This document shows, piece by piece, positions 55,901 through 64,000 of a stretch of 64,000 nt of DNA; position 1 is the first letter of the stretch; each line of letters starts with the position of its first letter. The stretch covers positions 1,298,001-1,362,000 of the forward strand of contig BROG01000075.1 of assembly GCA_030159075.1 (NCBI GenBank), given 5' to 3'. Origin of the DNA: Atrina japonica. Taxonomy: Eukaryota; Mollusca; Bivalvia; Pterioida; Pinnidae. The position numbers and the translations under genes are program-made. The notes under the pieces are model-generated. The model did no database searches. It was given only the letters and a program-made list of their open reading frames with translations, and was not told the origin of the DNA.

Positions 55901-56704
55901 AGTTGGTCGAAGAGTTGCTTCTGTCCTTTACAACTTTCTGTTTAGCATTTTTCTTTGGTACACCCTCAAATGGCAAACAATTACATTGCAATAGATGATT
56001 TCGATGCAATCTACGAATTTTACCCTTCCTGTTTTCTTTCTGTACTTCATAGACTGGCATTTCATCATTTACCCGCTTTATTACCACATATACATCATCT
56101 TCCCAGAAAGAACGCAACTTTTCTGGACCTCCTTTGCTGGCAAGATTGCGAACAAGGACTCGGTCACCTGGTTCAAGTTCTGCACTAAGTCTTTTAGCAT
56201 CATGGTATTTCTTACCCTTGTTGGCTGATTTGTTTATATTTCTTGATGCAATGTCATATGCTGTTGTCATACGATCCATCCATTTCTGAACAAATTGTGC
56301 TCTTGAGATGCTTCCATCAGTTGTTCTCTCATTAGGAAACACTAAATCAACTGGTATTCTTGGATGTCTTCCAAAAAGGAGATAAAATGGTGAATAACCT
56401 GTAGATTCATTTCTCGTGCTATTATATGCATGTGCTATTTTGTTGATGTGTGACTTCCAATCTCGTTTGCATTCTGCTGATAGTGTTCGAAGCATCTGAA
56501 GTATTGTTCTGTTAAATCTTTCAACCTGACCATTACCTTCTGGATGGTATGGGGTTGTTCTTGAGCGACCAATGCCTGTGAGTTTTTGTAGCTGGTGAAA
56601 GAATCGATTCTCAAATTCTCTACCTTGGTCATGATGTAATCTATGAGGCATTCCAAACCTACAAAAAAAGTCGTTTAAACACCTTACTCGAGCAGCGGTT
56701 TTTT
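55899..56704 (-). CDS. pol: Pol, integrase catalytic part and C-terminal module (after frameshift)
   Basis: This frame carries the second and third acidic residues of the DDE core: Asp in [12 protein letters not shown] and Glu in [12 protein letters not shown]. An alpha-helical region follows ([20 protein letters not shown]) and then the C-terminal module with [11 protein letters not shown] and [14 protein letters not shown], which resembles the GPY/F domain of Gypsy integrases. It joins the upstream pol frame at a run of six T (plus strand) at 56699-56704, where one base too many shifts the frame. The first catalytic Asp is in the upstream frame (SIDFLHL). Integrase would insert the cDNA into the genome. 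As it stands the integrase is split. Confidence 0.9.
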
Positions 56705-59517
56705 GCACTCTTATTCCTTGTAGCATACACCTGAACAAATCGGGTGTAATGATCCATCACCACCAAAATATACTCATAACCTCCAGTTGACTTCTCTAAA
56801 TGGAGGAAATCGATGGATACCAGTTCAAAAGGAAAAGTTGTTGTAATTGGTTGTAACGGTGCTCTCTGATGACGATCTGGTTTCTTGCTTTTAATACATT
56901 CACATTCTTTGGTTACATAACGAGTAATATCCTCAGCCATCCTCGGCCAGAAGAACCTTTCACGTGTCAAACTGAGTACTCTGTCTACTCCAATATGACC
57001 CATGTCATTATGAAGTTGACGTAAAACTACCTTATGATATTTCTTTGGTAAGACTAACTGCAGTAAAGTTCCTTCTTCTTGAATACAGATTTTTCTCCTA
57101 AGTAAACCATCAGTTCCTATTTGTAACTTTGACAAATCACGCAACAAAATTTTGGTGTTCCCATCCATGTTCTTCCTGTCTGATTTTGTTGGAGTTTTAC
57201 CCTTTTCAACAAATGACCTAGCTATGCTAATGCTATGATCATTCTTTTGCTCCTCCCGAAGGATTTTTGGCTCAATAGGTGTAATACTCCCTTCAACGTT
57301 TTCTTCTTGGTGTAATGACTCAAGGGCTAAATGAGATAGAGCTGCACTATCTTTGACTTGTATGGTGTTGACAACGCTACTTATTACTTCCTGTGAACAA
57401 GTTTCTGAAAACTGACTAGTGATATGATCAACATTTAAGGGCATCCTGCTAAGGCCATCAGCATCATTATGAGTTTTACCAGGTTTGTAGCGTATTGAAA
57501 ACTTGAAATCAGCTAGATCCTGTACCCATCTAAGTCTTGCTGCATCTAATTTGGCCGAAGTAAAGATGTACTGTAATGGATTGTTATCACTGTACACAAT
57601 AAAGTTAGGCGAGTAGTAAAGATAATCTCGAAATCTCTCAGTCACTGCCCACTTAAGAGCGAGAAATTCCAATTTCCCTGAGTGCATATGGTAGTGTTGT
57701 TCTGATGGACTCAATGTTCTTGACCCAAATGCCACTACAGACAGTTTCTTGTCACTCTGTTCTTGATAAAGGACAGCACCCAAACCCTCTTGTGATGCGT
57801 CTACGTGAACTACAAATGAACGATTGAAATCGGGATATGCCATAACTGGAGGCTGTACTAAGGAGTCAATTAGATTGTCAAGGATCTCTTTATGCTCTGT
57901 TGTCCACTTAATCCTCTTATTTGAAGCACTTTGTCCTCCTTTACTTACCTTCTTATGCTTTGAATCTTTATCATCACGAAGGAGATCATATATCTTTTTG
58001 GCCTTTCTCGAAAAGTCTGGGATATATCGACGATAGTAACCAATGAATCCCATGAGTTTTCGTACATCACCCACAGTCTTTACCTCACGATCCTTCATAC
58101 TGGTAACCGCTTCGAGATCTTTTGGATCCATACTATAACCATCTTTGGTGACAAGGTGTCCCAAGTAGCGAACACTCTGAGTGAAGAGTTTGCACTTTCC
58201 CGGCTTCAGTTTTACCCCCGACTCCTGTAGTCTCCTCAGAACTAATCTAAGATGGTTCATGTGATCCTCAAATCCACTACTATACACTAGTACGTCATCA
58301 AGGTAGGGAAGACAAATATCATCTCTAAGACCCTCTAGGCATTCGTTCATGAACCGTTGAAAAACTCCGGGAGCTCCAGTCAAACCAAACGGTATCCGGT
58401 TCCACTCATACTGTCCCCAAGGAGTCACAAATGCAGTATACTGACGGGACTCTTCTGTAACAAACCCCTGATGATAAGCTTTACCCTGATCTAAAAGCGA
58501 GAACCATTGACTACCTGCTAGACCATTCAAAGCGTCTGTTACCTTCGGAATTGGTTGTTGGTTCTGTACAGTCTTTGAATTTACTTTTCGGTAATCAATA
58601 CAAAGACGTAAGCTGCCATCTTTCTTTCTCACGCAGACCACTGCACTTGAATATGGTGATCGTGATCTACGAATCCAGTCTTTGTTAATCAAGTCATGGA
58701 TATAATCTTTAACTTCTTGGTATAAAGGCTTTGGAATGGAGGTATATGAACTCTGTACGGGCTTTTCGTCCTTAAGTTTGATGTCCATTTGTAAACTGGG
58801 TATGCAACCAATATCATCTTCACTCTTGGAGAATGCATAACATTCCTCTCTTAATAGTTGCCTTACATTTTCCTTCTGGTTGTCATCAAGGTCACTTGTG
58901 CTAAGGTCTACCTGTGGTTCCCAATGATCAATATCAGCTTCAACTTCATGTGCCTGATCCTCCATATGTTGCGTCTCGACTACTGTGGTGTTCATCACTT
59001 TTACATCACTACTTACCGTAGATGGGCGTGTTTGTCCAAGATGCATTACTGAGCAAATTGGTTCAAGTGTACCAAGTTCAATTCCACGACGGAGGGTAAT
59101 ACGTTTTGTCGAGGGATTACTGATCAAAAGTCTTACAGAGCATGATTTACCATTTTTAATTCTTACCAACGTTTCCTGGACTTCAATTCCCAATGACTCA
59201 ACTTCAGATAGCGGTGTAAATAACGCTTGAGTTTCTATTTCTCGTAATGGGCTCTTTACCTTCAGTTTCAAGACTCTGGAAGATTGTGGTGGTATATACA
59301 GATGTTGCCGACCAACAACAACTGACCCAATGGAATCACTTTCACTGTTTAAAACTAGTCCTGCCACTGTTGATGCCTTCCTTCTTTCAGTTTCCAAGGA
59401 TGGGATGGAAGATGTCAATATGTCAGTTCTAGTGTCACTTGGTGTTGCCTGCAATAACGACTTTATAACATTATACCCTAATATAGGTCTACTTAAGCTA
59501 ATCAATTTCTGGCTCAT
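56659..59517 (-). CDS. pol: Pol: protease end, reverse transcriptase, RNase H, integrase start
   Basis: A 952-codon frame. Residues 11-17 (PILGYNV) are the C-terminal flap/turn of the retropepsin fold. RT occupies about 255-460, with the LDQGKAYHQ block (catalytic Asp 343), [14 protein letters not shown] and YLDD at 405-408. RNase H is about 565-690, with Asp 573 (HVDAS), Glu 617, Asp 644 (YSDNNPLQ) and Asp 687 (HNDADGLSR). The integrase zinc region has His 836 and His 841, with Cys 872 and Cys 874 (one residue between the cysteines instead of two). The first DDE Asp is in SIDFLHLEK (903). The frame ends after an A-run frameshift with out-of-frame residues. The ATG overlaps the stop of the upstream frame as TAATG, so it could be re-initiation, a frameshift site or a mutation. 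Confidence 0.95.
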   Translation of the reverse strand: MSQKLISLSRPILGYNVIKSLLQATPSDTRTDILTSSIPSLETERRKASTVAGLVLNSESDSIGSVVVGRQHLYIPPQSSRVLKLKVKSPLREIETQALFTPLSEVESLGIEVQETLVRIKNGKSCSVRLLISNPSTKRITLRRGIELGTLEPICSVMHLGQTRPSTVSSDVKVMNTTVVETQHMEDQAHEVEADIDHWEPQVDLSTSDLDDNQKENVRQLLREECYAFSKSEDDIGCIPSLQMDIKLKDEKPVQSSYTSIPKPLYQEVKDYIHDLINKDWIRRSRSPYSSAVVCVRKKDGSLRLCIDYRKVNSKTVQNQQPIPKVTDALNGLAGSQWFSLLDQGKAYHQGFVTEESRQYTAFVTPWGQYEWNRIPFGLTGAPGVFQRFMNECLEGLRDDICLPYLDDVLVYSSGFEDHMNHLRLVLRRLQESGVKLKPGKCKLFTQSVRYLGHLVTKDGYSMDPKDLEAVTSMKDREVKTVGDVRKLMGFIGYYRRYIPDFSRKAKKIYDLLRDDKDSKHKKVSKGGQSASNKRIKWTTEHKEILDNLIDSLVQPPVMAYPDFNRSFVVHVDASQEGLGAVLYQEQSDKKLSVVAFGSRTLSPSEQHYHMHSGKLEFLALKWAVTERFRDYLYYSPNFIVYSDNNPLQYIFTSAKLDAARLRWVQDLADFKFSIRYKPGKTHNDADGLSRMPLNVDHITSQFSETCSQEVISSVVNTIQVKDSAALSHLALESLHQEENVEGSITPIEPKILREEQKNDHSISIARSFVEKGKTPTKSDRKNMDGNTKILLRDLSKLQIGTDGLLRRKICIQEEGTLLQLVLPKKYHKVVLRQLHNDMGHIGVDRVLSLTRERFFWPRMAEDITRYVTKECECIKSKKPDRHQRAPLQPITTTFPFELVSIDFLHLEKSTGGYEYILVVMDHYTRFVQVYATRNKSAKNRCSSKVFKRLFL

Positions 59518-60074
59518 TACACTAAAAAATGCACATGTACACTACTACCATGACAATTACTCTGGGACTCAAATCTCACTTCTAACTGTACCCACCCTTT
59601 AAAAGGAATCACCGTACCACTAGCGGATAATACTTCAATTCCACCTTCAACAAGTTCTCCGATAGACCTTACCTCTAAACTAGGGATATGTTTTTTTAAC
59701 CATTCATCATTAACAAGTGATACCTGAGCACCCGTATCCCACAATAAATCGGACTTTACCCCGCCTATGGTGCCAGTCACTACACAAGGGTCACCTACTA
59801 CCTTGACAATCTTACTCTTTGTCATAGGTGTCACCCCATATACATGTCCCTTTAGTTCAGCAAGGTTAACCCTACCAAAATTCTTATTCTTATCTACAAA
59901 TTGTATACTTTTACAAAGTGAACTATGTTTTACCCAATTACGTTTTTGACATAACTTTGAACAATATTTGGCAGATTTACAACCTGTACAACATTTCATT
60001 TTTATGTCCTGTTTACCACATAAAATACAATGTTCTTTTTCACTGGGACTGTTCTCTGCAGTGGGCTGGGTCAC
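59517..60074 (-). CDS. MYND zinc finger joined to retroviral-type aspartic protease
   Basis: This frame lies -1 to gag and overlaps its end; the first usable codon after an upstream stop is GTG, so translation most likely enters by -1 frameshifting from gag. Residues 16-54 form a complete MYND finger: CILC, eight residues, CCTGC, four residues, YC, three residues, C, then W47, H50 and C54. The active-site motif [12 protein letters not shown] (Asp 113) of a retropepsin follows. MYND fingers usually mediate protein-protein contacts in host regulators; here the finger stands between the Gag zinc knuckle and the protease. The frame stops at TAA one base before the pol ATG, cutting the protease from its C-terminal strand (PILGYNV). 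Confidence 0.9.
   Translation of the reverse strand: MTQPTAENSPSEKEHCILCGKQDIKMKCCTGCKSAKYCSKLCQKRNWVKHSSLCKSIQFVDKNKNFGRVNLAELKGHVYGVTPMTKSKIVKVVGDPCVVTGTIGGVKSDLLWDTGAQVSLVNDEWLKKHIPSLEVRSIGELVEGGIEVLSASGTVIPFKGWVQLEVRFESQSNCHGSSVHVHFLV
59913..60029 (-). other. MYND-type zinc finger domain
   Basis: All eight expected ligands (seven Cys, one His) are in place with MYND spacing, and the conserved aromatic residues Tyr 37 and Trp 47 are kept. This argues that the domain is functional in the family and not a chance cysteine cluster. Confidence 0.9.
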
Positions 60075-61324
60075 TCCTCGCCCCTCTGGTGCGACCCGTA
60101 GTAGTTTTCCTGGGTTGGCATTTGGCAGTTCCTCATTACATGATCACTACTACCACACTTCCAGCAGTGTTGACAGTAAGACAAGTTCTGTCTTTTACAT
60201 TCGGCACATACTCTTGGTCGGAAATAGCGTCGTTGAATTGTTCTGGGCTTTCGATCTCCTCCATGATGCGTTTCTTGTTTGGTTCTCATAAACTCTCGCA
60301 TCTCAAGAAGTTCTGCTCGTAGGGCCTTCACTTCAAACGTCAGACCATTCTCCTTTTGATTTTGTTTTAGTGAACTGTCTTTACTCTTTTTCTCAGAATG
60401 TTGAACTTCATCGGTCTTTATGTTTAATGAGTTAACATCAATTTTCTTGACTGATCGTGATAATTTCTGTTTTCTCTCATTTTCTCGAGAAACAATCTGA
60501 CTAAGGCCATCCAAGAGTTCCTCGTCACTCACCTTCGTCTCCAACAATGGACGTAATTCCTGGCTGACATTCAGATCATGTAGACCAGTGTCTACCGTAC
60601 GACGAAATAGTCCATCTACTAAGTCAGGACTATACTTTAAGTCAGCATCCCCTTCCTTGCTTGCAAACATAATCTTATTCCTTACGTCCATTGCTCTCAT
60701 AACAAAATCACACGACCCTTCTTTTGACCCTTGGCTTATCCCTCCCAGCTCGTTATACAATTCTGTTGCGGTCTTCTCCTGATAGTGTGTGCGCAAAATT
60801 CTCCTTACCCTTGCCAACGTTAGATCACGCCTCCCTTCTAGATATGTGCGTAGACCTGAAGTAGCAGGTATTGCTTTTATTATGCCATCTATGATGTCTA
60901 CATCTTTATACCCTTTTGACAGACCACTCTCAACTTGACGCACTAAACTGGTGTAAGGGATGCCAGTTTTAATATCGATTTGTCCACTTATTTTGAATTC
61001 TTTCTGATAATGAATATATGTTTCTTGTTTTGCAGGTTTCTTTGATTCACTATCAGTATCAGTGCTGCTCTTGGTTTTCTCTGTAGGATTCTCTTTAACC
61101 TGTTGTATGTTGATAACACTCAGAGTCTGTCCTAGACTTAAGAGAGCAATAGCACCTTTGTCTTCTCCACCTATTTCTTTGTCAAGCCAGTCACTTATTA
61201 CTTGAACTGCATCCAGCCTTGTTGTAATTTCTTGGTCTGTGATTGTATGTTCCTGGATGACTTCTTTCAGCGTATCCAGAGGTGTTAGATACAAACGCCC
61301 TTGATTCCAATAGTTTTTCAACAT
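60071..61324 (-). CDS. gag: Gag polyprotein with CCHC zinc knuckle
   Basis: The frame is open from inside the LTR (61516). The first Met after the primer-binding site is at 61324 (MLKNYWNQGRLYLTPLDTLK), and I chose it because upstream residues are encoded by the LTR and PBS. The product is about 417 residues. A mostly helical capsid-like region includes QIDIKTGIPYTSLVRQVESG, and a Lys/Ser/Glu-rich linker follows. Near the C-terminus a Cys-rich stretch (CAECKRQNLSYC) precedes a CCHC knuckle, CWKCGSSDHVMRNC, matching C-x2-C-x4-H-x4-C. The knuckle would bind the RNA genome. The gag stop overlaps the -1 frame of the MYND-protease by about 70 nt. Confidence 0.88.
   Translation of the reverse strand: MLKNYWNQGRLYLTPLDTLKEVIQEHTITDQEITTRLDAVQVISDWLDKEIGGEDKGAIALLSLGQTLSVINIQQVKENPTEKTKSSTDTDSESKKPAKQETYIHYQKEFKISGQIDIKTGIPYTSLVRQVESGLSKGYKDVDIIDGIIKAIPATSGLRTYLEGRRDLTLARVRRILRTHYQEKTATELYNELGGISQGSKEGSCDFVMRAMDVRNKIMFASKEGDADLKYSPDLVDGLFRRTVDTGLHDLNVSQELRPLLETKVSDEELLDGLSQIVSRENERKQKLSRSVKKIDVNSLNIKTDEVQHSEKKSKDSSLKQNQKENGLTFEVKALRAELLEMREFMRTKQETHHGGDRKPRTIQRRYFRPRVCAECKRQNLSYCQHCWKCGSSDHVMRNCQMPTQENYYGSHQRGEE
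60104..60110 (-). promoter_or_regulatory. Candidate -1 frameshift (slippery) site GGAAAAC
   Basis: On the minus strand GGAAAAC lies in the gag/pro overlap, phased as G GAA AAC in the gag frame, 33 bases before the gag stop. The A-site part (AAAAC) suits -1 slippage, but the P-site part (GGA) is not the ideal triple, so this is only a candidate. Confidence 0.35.
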
Positions 61325-61399
61325 CTGCCATTCTGTGTGTCTTGTGTTCTCACAATCTTCAGCTCTTCTCCTTCTGATCCTCGTTTTTAGTTTCTTTTC

Positions 61400-61420
61400 C
61401 CCCCACACTGGCCACCAAAA
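61400..61420 (-). other. Primer-binding site
   Basis: Directly after the 5' LTR end the minus strand reads TTTTGGTGGCCAGTGTGGGG. The TGGTGGCCAGTGTGGGG part is complementary to a tRNA 3' end finishing in CCA. The tRNA species cannot be named from the sequence alone. Confidence 0.7.
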
Positions 61421-62546
61421 TGTTACGCTGGGGAACGAGGGAAGGAATGCTGGAAAGAGAAAGACACAGACAGATTTACTTGTGTGTTTCGCTTTTAATG
61501 GCGTCCTGGAATACATACATGTTTATATCATAATTCAAATACAATGCAGTTTAATCTCATACTACACTTGCATTCTATCTAGCTCTCTGAAATCTGAATA
61601 ACAACATACACTGAAGATCATCTACAGTGACAAAGCTTTTGGAACATACTTATTCAAAATAATATAAAATTAAAGTTAATATTTAATCTATTTCAATGTT
61701 TGAAAATATTTATGAAAATTCATGAAAATTACTTAGTTCACAGATTCAAGAAAACAAATCTCAAGGTTGATTATTATTATAGCTGAATGTTAAAATGTAC
61801 TTAATTATAAATGTGAATAATTGATCTTGTATTCTTTGAAAAATAAACTTCTTAACAACTAACTCTCTTGTTACTTAATGTTTATGAATAACTATCTCAA
61901 AATTGACAAACAAACTTCAATTCATTTCAGGACTAACTAAATAAAGAGTACATGTTATAATACAGAATGCCGATTCTACTCATCATCAATCAAATCCTCG
62001 CTCTATTTCATCAGTAAACATTACATAATAGCAAAATAAAACATCTAATTCAATAAAATAATACTTATACAGCAATTCTTATTTGTATATTTAACTCCGA
62101 TGCTACTTTACTCATATGAACGAGTGAAATATGATATCCCCACGCGGTCTTTGTCCCGCACCATGTACTTCGGTAATAAACTAAGTTTTACACGCTACAC
62201 AGCGTACTTTCATAATTAATTGTTATTTTAAATAATAGCTACGATGCTTATACCCACTTCTACATAAATATATTGTTTGAAAAGACGCAATATAACCTTA
62301 CCTGGAAAGAGAAAGACACAGACAGATTTACTTGTGTGTTTCGCTTTTAATGGCGTCCTGGAATACGCATGCGCTTCCCCGCACATACCCCTTTTGTCAA
62401 AGATAACTCTTGTGGGAGACTGGCACCTAGGTTATCTCCCCTAGACCATCGGTTACATATAATGGTTACATTAACATCTCATGACTATGCATAAATTAAA
62501 AAAATAGGGGTACCCTCCAAGACACTATTAAAACACATCTGTCACA
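61421..62546 (-). repeat. 5' LTR of the Gypsy element (1126 bp)
   Basis: It matches the 3' LTR end to end but lacks about 300 bp in its middle and many 1-4 bp pieces. It has the same internal direct repeat (61450-61513 and 62303-62367). As the 5' LTR it should contain the element promoter; I see no unambiguous TATA box to mark. Confidence 0.93.
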
Positions 62547-62743
62547 CACATATTTATCATTCTTATTTCAGGAGAATGATTCCTTTGTCAACGCTTATGA
62601 TGTCACAAAACATTTTATGACTTAGAGTTTCTAAGGCTTCAAAAATCTAAATGCATGAATAGTTATGTCAGACTTTATTTGCGTCAAAAACATGTATTTG
62701 ATACATGGGAGAAAAATAATCAACCATGGGTGAGTTGAGTAGA

Positions 62744-62832
62744 TACTCAACTCTCGTGGTAAGAATCTGAAAATTTTATCCTCGAGAAACCCTCGGGTTA
62801 GCCAACAAGATTCTTACTACTCGGATGAGTAC
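62744..62832. repeat. Imperfect inverted repeat (hairpin element)
   Basis: TACTCAACTCTCGTGG-TAAGAATC at the left pairs with GATTCTTACTACTCGGATGA at the right. The interior has a second small palindrome around CCTCGAGAAACCCTCGGG. Confidence 0.6.
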
Positions 62833-62959
62833 TTCCTTAATCACTGAACAAACCTTTCCATAATTCTATCTATCTTATCTATTAATTAAATTCAAATTTA
62901 AATCTAGGAAAAGGCATACCAGGTATGCTTTTCAAACTATATTTTAAACATTCTATGGG

Positions 62960-63015
62960 GGATGGCTACATGGCCAAGTGGTTGGAGCAAAGCATTTAAG
63001 AATGATTGTCAGGCC
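62960..63015 (+). tRNA. tRNA-like A-box fragment
   Basis: ATGGCCAAGTGGTTGGAGCA repeats the 14-nt A-box of the 10.8-kb tRNA-like sequence. No good B box follows, so it is a decayed SINE head or tRNA pseudogene. Confidence 0.4.
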
Positions 63016-63191
63016 TGAGCCTAATTGAAGCCTAAACGGAGTTTATGAGAACATCAGCGAAAATGTCTGTGGGTGTCCGATGGTTTTTAAAGTATATTGT
63101 GACCTGATTTTCTCGTCCATCATGACATATTGAACGTTGCGTATAACTGTTCGATTATTGAATATAACATAAACATTTCTAAAACTATATA

Positions 63192-63211
63192 TTTGTCTTT
63201 TTCCGTTTCAG
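63192..63211 (+). promoter_or_regulatory. 3' splice site before the GPCR coding exon
   Basis: The pyrimidine tract TTTGTCTTTTTCCGTTTCAG precedes the exon that carries 74 bp of leader and the ATG at 63286. It implies at least one upstream leader exon. A weaker acceptor, TTCTTATTTCAG, lies at about 62561-62572. Confidence 0.6.
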
Positions 63212-63285
63212 AACTTTCGATTTGACTGTGAAGAATTAAGCTGCAGTTCAACTGATTAAAGACAGATTTGAGATATACCAGAATC

Positions 63286-64000
63286 ATGAATGACAGTGTG
63301 TGGAATTCAAACGACACAGGGGTGGATCAAAGTATCCCACAGGTGATGCAACAGCTATGGCTGACGGTCGTTTTTGTAATTCTTTACTCTGTTATATTTC
63401 TTCTTGGAGTTAGTGGTAATACATTAGTCGTATATGTAGTTGTAAGAAACAAAACGATGCAGACGATCACAAATATTTTCATCACAAATCTTGCTGTATC
63501 AGACATCCTCATCTGTTTTCTAGCTATCCCCTTTACGCCTTTAGGTTATTTCATTAAGTCCTGGGTGTTTGGCGAAGCTCTGTGTCACATCGTCCCTATG
63601 TCGCAGGCAATCAGCGTATATGTGTCGACGTTGACATCGACCGCCATTGCCGTTGATCGATACTTTGTAATCGTTTACCCTTTTAAGTCACGGATGAAGG
63701 TATTTGTATGTCTCCTTATGATTGTATCTATTTGGATCATTTCCATATCAATTTCCCTACCACTAGGTATTTATATGCAGCTTTCAGAGAAGGTAGACGG
63801 AACCTATGACTGCAAGGAGACCTGGCCACGCCCTCAGGCAGGACAGTTTTTCACCGTTACTAGCCTTGTTTTACAATACGTAGTGCCTTGCAGTATAATA
63901 ACATACTGTTACGCGAAAGTATCCTTAGCTCTGAAGAAAAGGTCGAAAACCAAAATCGGAAGTGGTTCGAAATGTAGAGAAAGGGACGAAATGGAAATAA
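63286..64000 (+). CDS. Neuropeptide Y/F-type G-protein-coupled receptor, 5' part (runs off the window)
   Basis: An open frame of 238 codons continues to the right edge. The N-terminus has two N-glycosylation sequons (Asn 2, Asn 9) and no signal peptide. TM1 is about 24-52 with GN (Asn 45); TM2 has NLAVSD (Asp 73, the sodium-site residue); Cys 100 precedes TM3; the DRY box is DRYFVIVYPF (124-126); Trp 150 marks TM4; Cys 176 in the second loop can pair with Cys 100; TM5 has Pro 201. A basic third loop begins KKRSKTKIGSG. TM6, TM7 and the tail lie beyond the window. KSWVFGEALCHIVPMSQAIS and TSTAIAVDRYFVIVYPF fit the NPY/NPF/PrRP-receptor branch of class A receptors; the ligand cannot be fixed. 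Expected role: plasma-membrane neuropeptide receptor. The ATG is the first in the exon and is preceded by a splice acceptor at 63211. Confidence 0.9.
   Translation, partial: MNDSVWNSNDTGVDQSIPQVMQQLWLTVVFVILYSVIFLLGVSGNTLVVYVVVRNKTMQTITNIFITNLAVSDILICFLAIPFTPLGYFIKSWVFGEALCHIVPMSQAISVYVSTLTSTAIAVDRYFVIVYPFKSRMKVFVCLLMIVSIWIISISISLPLGIYMQLSEKVDGTYDCKETWPRPQAGQFFTVTSLVLQYVVPCSIITYCYAKVSLALKKRSKTKIGSGSKCRERDEMEI

Larger units (their letters stand above)
53558..62546 (-). mobile_element. Ty3/Gypsy LTR retrotransposon, nearly complete (8989 bp)
   Basis: In element orientation (minus strand) the order is 5' LTR (61421-62546), primer-binding site, gag, MYND finger plus protease, RT, RNase H, integrase, acidic C-terminal tail, polypurine tract and 3' LTR (53558-55000). 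RT before integrase puts it in Ty3/Gypsy. There is no envelope gene. The LTRs begin and end TG...CA. Flanking tetramers are TACA (left) and CACA (right), so no perfect target-site duplication is left. At least two frame breaks in pol suggest a dead copy. It lies on the opposite strand to, and 740 bp upstream of, the GPCR start codon. Confidence 0.95.
62547..63211. other. Intron-like sequence upstream of the GPCR exon
   Basis: It holds an imperfect inverted repeat (62744-62832), a tRNA-like A-box segment (62960-63015) and, at its end, the 3' splice site TTTGTCTTTTTCCGTTTCAG (AG at 63210-63211). No gene is seen. Confidence 0.55.

Noticed and set aside
57824..58036. Plus-strand frames within the Gypsy element (also 55537-56228, 58858-59602, 59918-60322)
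   Set aside because: They are antisense shadows of gag and pol with no domains of their own.

Overview
The window looks like AT-rich, intron- and repeat-dominated DNA from a lophotrochozoan, most likely a mollusc and probably a bivalve. The basis is (i) the 5' part of a neuropeptide Y/F-type GPCR gene with an invertebrate-like sequence, (ii) tRNA-derived SINEs with a well-kept core, (iii) many decayed copies of one reverse-transcriptase family of a kind I associate with mollusc genomes, and (iv) abundant (TA)n, (TC)n and (CA)n microsatellites and short hairpin elements. There is no bacterial operon structure, rRNA or CRISPR array. The species call is inference.

Layout. Positions 1-9.2 kb hold several fragments of the reverse-transcriptase family, a 98-bp-armed inverted repeat (5777-6051) and a tRNA-derived SINE (about 7911-8200, minus). 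Positions 9.2-19 kb are mostly featureless, with a tRNA-like sequence, microsatellites, a possible non-coding exon near 13.3-13.5 kb and another RT fragment (17.58-18.1 kb). Positions 19.27-23.57 kb carry a dispersed repeat, most of which lies inside a 2.1-kb direct tandem duplication. Positions 23.6-39.7 kb hold inverted-repeat (MITE-like) elements, two more exon-like segments and a second full copy of the 19.3-kb repeat (38.35-38.89 kb). A broken Tc1/mariner transposase lies at 39.79-40.59 kb (minus). Positions 44-52.7 kb hold a degenerate minisatellite interrupted by RT copies, a short MITE, and an RT copy with a nested SINE.

The best-defined mobile element is a nearly complete Ty3/Gypsy LTR retrotransposon on the minus strand (53558-62546). 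It has two LTRs, a primer-binding site, gag with a CCHC knuckle, a MYND zinc finger joined to the aspartic protease, RT, RNase H, integrase with a GPY/F-like C-terminus, and a polypurine tract. It carries at least two frame breaks, so this copy is probably inactive. Its right LTR ends 740 bp before the ATG of the GPCR.

The only convincing host gene is the GPCR at 63286 to the right edge (plus). It begins downstream of a good 3' splice site, so much of the window may be upstream sequence or 5' introns of this gene. I found no multi-gene system. The observations most worth a second look are the MYND finger inside a Gypsy Pro-Pol, the internally repeated LTR, the captured-exon-like repeat present in three copies, and the shared 3' ends of the RT copies.
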